From NCBI GenBank assembly GCA_950295325.1, contig OX485808.1, forward strand, positions 42,056,527 to 42,120,526: DNA of 64,000 nt. Reading direction: 5' to 3'. This DNA is from Polytrichum commune (lineage: Eukaryota > Streptophyta > Polytrichopsida > Polytrichales > Polytrichaceae). This document shows positions 58,064 to 64,000 of the stretch, one piece after another. Position 1 is the stretch's first letter; the number at the start of each line of letters is the position of its first letter. The notes beneath the pieces were generated by a model. The model had not been told where the DNA came from and did not search any database. It saw only the letters and a list, made by a program, of their open reading frames with translations. Position numbers and translations under genes: made by a program.

Positions 58064-61000
58064 GGGCCACTTCACACACAAGATTGAAAGCCCCTGATCA
58101 TTGCCATTTAAGATCTTTCATTGGTTAAAAAAAAAGGCAGAGACCTTCTAAGTTCACTTCAGACTAGAAGGTGAAGGCCTAAAGGCCTAAAACAATTCTA
58201 ATAAATGAAAAATCTACATGGAAACCTACATAACATACTATGGATAAGGTTTTATGGTATGCTAGAATTTGTATTAGGCCCACCTTGAAGAGGTAGGCTT
58301 GACACAAATTTTGGCAAACTATGATAGTAAACAATTGTCATTGGTTGCTAGGATTATTTTAACATATTTTCCAACAAATAATTTTTGATGACATACAATT
58401 AAAAGATACGACAAAGGGTTGTCTCTCCTAGCTACTCACAACTCCAAGTTTTTGAAGCTTGCTAGTATATGTGCTTGTAGTAGACGATTTAAAAAATATA
58501 TATATATATTGATGATTTTTTATGATTGATTGTCCTCAATGACAAGTTTCTTGCAAGATGGTAGTGGTTCCAAAACCCAACAATGGAGCCAAAATTCTCT
58601 TTGGTCGACACTGACTCCATCATAATTCGGATTGTATGGACCCTCCTTGGCAAGTAGGAAATTGAGTAATTTTTAAGTTTTTTGATGATGCATATTAGAC
58701 ATGGTTGGATCCCAAATACCACCAAATGTCGAAGGTAGTGGCTTGGGGAGGTGACTATCGGAATCTTAGAAACCAAGTGAGATAATTTTTAAAAAAAAGA
58801 TCAATTGAAATCGTTGAGGGTAAAAATTATAAATTAGTTTGATCTACCATAGCATTGAAAATATGCCCCCTACATGATTACATGTGAAATAGAGATAACT
58901 CCAATGCATGCAGCCTCAAGCTGCTCACAACTCCATTCTAATCCAATTCTAACACCCATTGATAATATAGAATGGAACCCCACAACCATGAGCCCAAGCA
59001 CTAGACTCTGTGCCAATTGAATTGTGACTTGCTCTATTGACCTAGCAGAGATTGACCTAGCAGAGACAGCCCTTGTGCGATCGGCACTGCCATGTCCCAC
59101 CCGCTTCTCACTGGGACCCATTTAGTCCGATGGCCATGTCTGGCTGCATTGTCTTGATCACCCCTTAGGGCCATTTTACACCGAGAGGCCGGCCCATTTC
59201 CCCTCAAGGCCGGTTGCATGAAATTTCAACCCCTTTCGGATTGAAGGCCGGCCTCAACTACACATTATAATAACGTTATAATGGGGGCCAATTTTTCCAT
59301 ATGTAAAGGCCTAAGGGCCGAGAAGCTAGGCCGATTCAATAAACCTAGCATAATCCAACGGATCTAGCATAACCTAGCATAGAGCCGTTCCTAATTCCAC
59401 ATAACCCAATGGATATGGTTCGGTGAAAAAAATCATATTTTATTTTCAAGAAGTTTTCTTTATTGAAATGTGACATTGACCTCGAGACCAAGAATCGGCC
59501 CTCCATTTGGGTGCACCCAATTCAACGAGTTCGGGCCGTGTCATACCATACCCTTTTTTTTATTAAAGAATTCATACCACCCAATTGGCCCGGGCTCCAG
59601 GTGTACAGGGATTGGGGCCGATTTCAGCCTTTTGGCCAATCACAAGTGAGGATTTCAAGCCTCTTAATCAACGAAGTGGCCTAGCCGAATGTGCTCACCG
59701 TCCTCACACCCACTCCACATGTCTCATTCTCTCTTGGTTTCGCGCAGCCTTACTCAGATGTCACTTCCTGCGCACCCTCATTGGGAGCTTCTGAATAGCT
59801 CGATTCGTGAGGGTCCTTTTCTAGTCAAATTTAATCGACGTACACACATAGTTATACTGCTTCTTCATCTAGGTCTCATACTTATTACACCACTCTATAA
59901 AAGCACGGGGAGGGAATGACCTACAGATGCAAGTTGCAAAGTCCGAGCACGAACTGGCTGGTTCAGGTAGAGCATGAACAACGTCATTCCAATATCAGAC
60001 ATAAAACAACACCCTACGTGTGCCATGCTGCCCAAGCATGGCCTTCTTCTAGGTCTACCTGCACGGTTAATACCCGCCAATAGTGGCCAATGACCGCCAG
60101 TACCCAACACATACCCGGCCTTGTTGTACATACCCGGACACACCCCCGTGAAGTCATGTGCCGTCATACCCGCCCCTTGCCGAAGATTCCGTACCTGGTC
60201 ATACACGTCCTAATACCCACGCATCTGATACCCCTGCGCACCCCCGGGTATAGAACCACCGAGAGGCTCTACAACCCCACAAGAAGCCCCCTCTTTGGCA
60301 AGTAGGAAATTGAGTAATTCTAAGTTTTTTGATGATGCATATTAGACATGGTTGGATCTCAAATACCACCAAATGTCAAAGGTAGTGGCTCGGGGAGGTG
60401 ACTATCATAATCTTAGAATCTTAGAAACCAAGTGAGATGAAAAAGAAAAAAGAAAAAAAAGGATCAATTTAATTCGTTGGGGGTAAAAATTATAAATTTA
60501 ATTATTGTATTAGGTGACGTGATCTTCCTCGATCACTAGACTCCATGCATCCGGCCGGCCTCCTCCACCCGAATGTTGGATGTGCACACCTCGCCCTCGC
60601 TAATCTCCAATCCTTACTACTCACCTAACTTACATGTGGCCTGATGTGCCATGGTTTAATTTTTAATTTTAATTTTTTTTGTTTGGATTAGAACGCCTTG
60701 CATCGTCCATGGCAGCAGGGCGGGTGGGCTTCCGCCCGCTTGCTACTTGTCAAACTCCTCCTCCTCCCTCTAATGAGACCCTTCCTTCCTAGCTCCCGGA
60801 GACCCCTCCAAGCTTCTCCCCTCTTATTTCGCGTTGTCCGGTGTCCTTGGGGCGGCCCAGCAAAAAAACGGGCTTCACCCTTTATGCTTGGCCTTTTCTT
60901 CACTTTTTAACTCCGCCGTTCGACGTAGCCAATCTTATTGTAACTTCACTTATCTTTGGTTTCTCTCTCATCTTTGAGTGGTTCTCACCTTCTTAATTTG

Positions 61001-63848
61001 CTTCTCGCTTCCAAGAGTATGTTATGTTAAGATCGATCAGCATGTGAGCATAATTTTTGGGCTCACATAGCTTTATATCTACAAATAGGGCGGGAAAAAA
61101 TATTGGGAGGTGCAAAAAATATCCCCCCATTAAATACCCCATTATCGCACGTGGTTACAAAACGTAAAGGGGTGTGATCGCCCCGAGGGTAGTGGAAATC
61201 CAACTATGGGAGGAAAGATGGAAGAAACTCGTATAAATAAAGAAGATCATGTTAAATTTTATTTTAAAATAATGATATTAAATTATAAAAAAATTGAAAA
61301 CGACATCAATTTCAAAATTGAAAGGAGCACCCAAGAAGAAGACAAAGAATGATTCAACTGAATTGGGCGATTCACAAGGAGGTCACTATGAGATGGCAAG
61401 CTTAAAAGATTGAAACCCTCATTGAGATCCGCGGTGAGATGGAAGAAGAATTTACAAAATCAACAAGAAAACAAGGTATGCAATAGTTTGTTTAAAATGA
61501 AGATTGAAAAATTCCAAAATATCATAATCATATTGGGCCGATTGGATTTTTGAAAAAATCTTGGCCTTTTCCTTGGGCCCCCTTTTTCCCCCATTTTGTA
61601 TCTAACTTTTGAGGTATGAATGGGGAATCAAATATTAGACCTCATGGCTTGAGGTTGACGCCTTTATGACAACTTAAACCACCAAATTATTTCTTTCAAG
61701 TTGATAGAATTTGAGACAATATTCTTACTTTATTTTTTAGTGGTTGTACGTTGGCATGAAGAAATGCTCGGATTAAACTCATATAGTTCAAATTTTCTGT
61801 AATTTTGGAAGGATACGGCTGGTTTGTAAGAAGAAATACAAGATACTTCTAATTGAATACAAAAATGATAAATATTCAAATGAAATTATAGGTCGTCATA
61901 GACGTGAACATTAATACTATACATAGATGGATATATGGAATGGACATTGTGCAAGTGTGGTTAATCAAATACCAGTAAGTTTTCAAGAGAATGATTAGCA
62001 TCAAAACATCTAAAATATGCACTAGAATTTATATGAGAAGAATCGACTTCCAACTATTATTGAAAAAATTCTAGATAAAATAGAAGAATTATTTAAACAA
62101 GTAAAAAAATTCTAATTGTATATCATATTCTATATAACAAAAATATATTAAAAATGTATTGATGCTTATATGATACTTAAACTATAGTCGATCATTCATT
62201 CATATCATATTTAGTGTCCATATCATGAAATTTCATGTTTGATTTTTTTCCAAAATTTCATTTGTCATAATGATGTGGCTTTTGTTTCATATATTCTTGT
62301 AGCCTTTAACAACAAATCTTCAACTTCTTGTTTTTCTATAAAACAATTTTAGTCTCTTTGTCAACCTCTTCACTTTTTTAGGACTATTTTTGGTACTAAT
62401 AACACCTCTTATTTCATCTAAAGTTGTTATTTCAGTCCTCATTTTATGGCCTTCTTTCAATAACTTTTCTTTTCTTTTCTTAATAATTCTCTTTTGGCTT
62501 CGTCTATCCATTCCCTGTTAAACTTATTCTTGCTAATTGTACACATATTGTGTAACACGACAAATGTAGCAATTATATCATTCATATGTTGCATAGATAC
62601 ATCAATCATTTTCATAATAATTCTCTTTCTTCCCTTTAGAATCCCGAACACACATTCTACGCACATGCGAATAGAAATTTGAATAAAATTTTGATTAGTT
62701 TTACAACTGTTTAAACCCATTGGATAACCTCTGAATGGGCTATAAATCAATGACCTCATTGGACATCCACAATTTCCGATCAACTTATAAGGTGAAAGAA
62801 TTTTTTTCAAAGAAAAAAAATTAAAAAAATCTATGCAATTCTTCCACCTTTTGTTAGTTGAAATAATGTCTAATTGTGCATGTCTCATGCATATCCAAAT
62901 TAGTAATCCCAAAATACATATTTGTATCAATAATACCTTATACTAAAGCCAAGTGAAGTGACTTTCGACAATAATGATTTTCTCCTCCAATTACAAGTGC
63001 AAGAATTGGAATGTGAAATTTGTCAATTGCTCAAATAATATGAAGTATCCCATGAAGTATTTCAAATTCTTGTGCTAAAATCCCAAACCGAGTTGGACTT
63101 GGAAATTGCACAAAAATGTATTACAAATGAACTTTTACCAATCTACAAAAATTTCTTACAATTTCATAGATTGCACTTTGAGCCATCCCATATACCTCTC
63201 CTACTTCACACAAGGTATTTCTAGTCCCCATCCTTTGTAATGACATTACAACTTTGTTCTCAATTGAAATTGCATCTCTCATATGTGTATCCTTCCTTTG
63301 CAAATACGGACCTATCTTGTCACAAAGAAACTCGTGTATTATGAGATACACGAGTTATTTGCTTGAACTTTTTTTTTAAAGAACCCAATAATAATTTATC
63401 AGTGAACCTTACATTTCTCTCAAATTGCTAAAAATCATAGCATTCTCCCATGCTCTTTGAGTGCCAACGCTTGCAAAACAAGCACATGCTACACAATCAT
63501 GTACAAACAACAATATAAAGCCAATGCAACAAGAACCCTCTTTTTTCTCTCAAAGATGATCTATTATGCTCTTCTTTCTTGCTTCACCAATGTAAAACTA
63601 AATAATTTAAATTTAAATTTAAAATGAGATTGATTATATATATCGAGTGGGATAGGGCTACCCCTCTTTTCCACCAATAAAATATGCAATGGTCCCTCAA
63701 CAAGGTCCATTCTCACTTCACACTATGCTTGAGGGCCCGTGAATACACAAAATGGCTATTCCAACACCCATGATACGACCTTTGGATGAGAATCAAGGGC
63801 CCTCGCCAATACATGGTCACAACCCTTGGCTCGGTTGTGAAGTGGCCC
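58064..63848 (-). mobile_element. PIF/Harbinger-like DNA transposon, degraded (right copy)
   Basis: GGGCCACTTCACA at 58064 and TGTGAAGTGGCCC ending at 63848, flanked by TAA (58061-58063, 63849-63851). 5785 bp, collinear with 701-6480 and at the same genomic site within the duplication. Confidence 0.85.
62457..63351 (-). pseudogene. PIF/Harbinger transposase relic (right copy)
   Basis: Same arrangement as 5154-5982: an N-terminal helix-turn-helix part (63351-63121) and a C-terminal open stretch (62930-62457) with VECVFGILKGRKRIIMK and VVLHNMC. Here the C-terminal frame stays open 22 codons longer, ending NREWIDEAKRELLRKEKKS, because the left copy has a stop. The central part is shifted and broken in both copies, so this enzyme is also non-functional. 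Confidence 0.8.
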
Positions 63849-64000
63849 TAAATGTCATTCATATAAGTGTTCCATCTACCCCATGTAAGTGTTGAAGTGT
63901 TAACATCACATAAGTCTTATAAGTTTCTTTGCTCCAAATTGTTAACGAATATCGAGGGTGGACTTTAAAAAAAATTCTTGACTTTAATTGGCCTTCAAGT

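Larger units (their letters stand above)
57728..64000 (+). repeat. Segmental duplication, right copy
   Basis: Direct copy of 366-6507 plus 9676-9805, offset about 57.36 kb. Differences are sparse, about 0.5% in 60668-61740 by eye and more in 58870-59300, where a 14-bp tandem repeat (GAGATTGACCTAGC) was gained. It runs off the window end. Confidence 0.9.

Overview
This window looks like nuclear DNA of a land plant, probably a non-vascular one such as a moss. AT-rich GT-AG introns, SINE- and LINE-like relics, solo LTRs, hAT, PIF/Harbinger and Mutator-like transposons fill it. The one clear host-type gene is a protein kinase fused to NB-ARC and LRR domains, an NLR architecture known mainly from mosses. 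The lineage is an inference from gene families only. Almost every coding region carries stops or frameshifts, so the window reads as a transposon-rich region with decaying genes.

Layout. 1-9805 and about 57728-64000 are two near-identical direct copies of a segmental duplication. Each holds a Tigger-like transposase remnant and a 5.8-kb PIF/Harbinger element with TAA target duplications; the left copy is further broken by two TGTGAGG...CTCACA LTR-type insertions. 10250-20930 holds a foldback element, a hAT element with a perfect 8-bp target duplication, a LINE relic, several TA-flanked MITEs and about 4 kb of unassigned sequence.

20943-36375 is the most striking region: one 15.4-kb Mutator-like element with matching terminal inverted repeats and a 10-bp target duplication. 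It carries, leftward, a SWIM-domain MULE transposase and, rightward, apparent cargo: a degenerate protein-kinase-like gene followed by a multi-exon gene with a ParB-like motif and a circularly permuted DNA N6/N4-methyltransferase-like fold whose catalytic motif is altered. The cargo is preceded by a TATA-box promoter and six hairpin palindromes spaced about 103 bp apart. Inside this element lie a SINE-like repeat and a solo LTR.

37982-43462 is the kinase-NB-ARC-LRR resistance-type gene, broken by several lesions and by a 972-bp solo LTR inserted in an LRR exon with a 5-bp target duplication. 43463-57600 is repeat territory: a 2.8-kb LTR-type element, more TGTGAGG and TGTCGC LTR copies, a LINE tail with RNase H and zinc-knuckle motifs, a second hAT copy, MITEs, and an inverted partner of a repeat at 16.5-17.6 kb.

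How it fits together: the transposase and its terminal repeats form a classical MULE mobility module. The kinase and methyltransferase-like genes lie between the same termini, so they would move with it; a role in modifying or hiding the element's DNA is only a hypothesis. Several frame breaks in the two largest gene models fall in or next to homopolymer runs, so some may be assembly errors.
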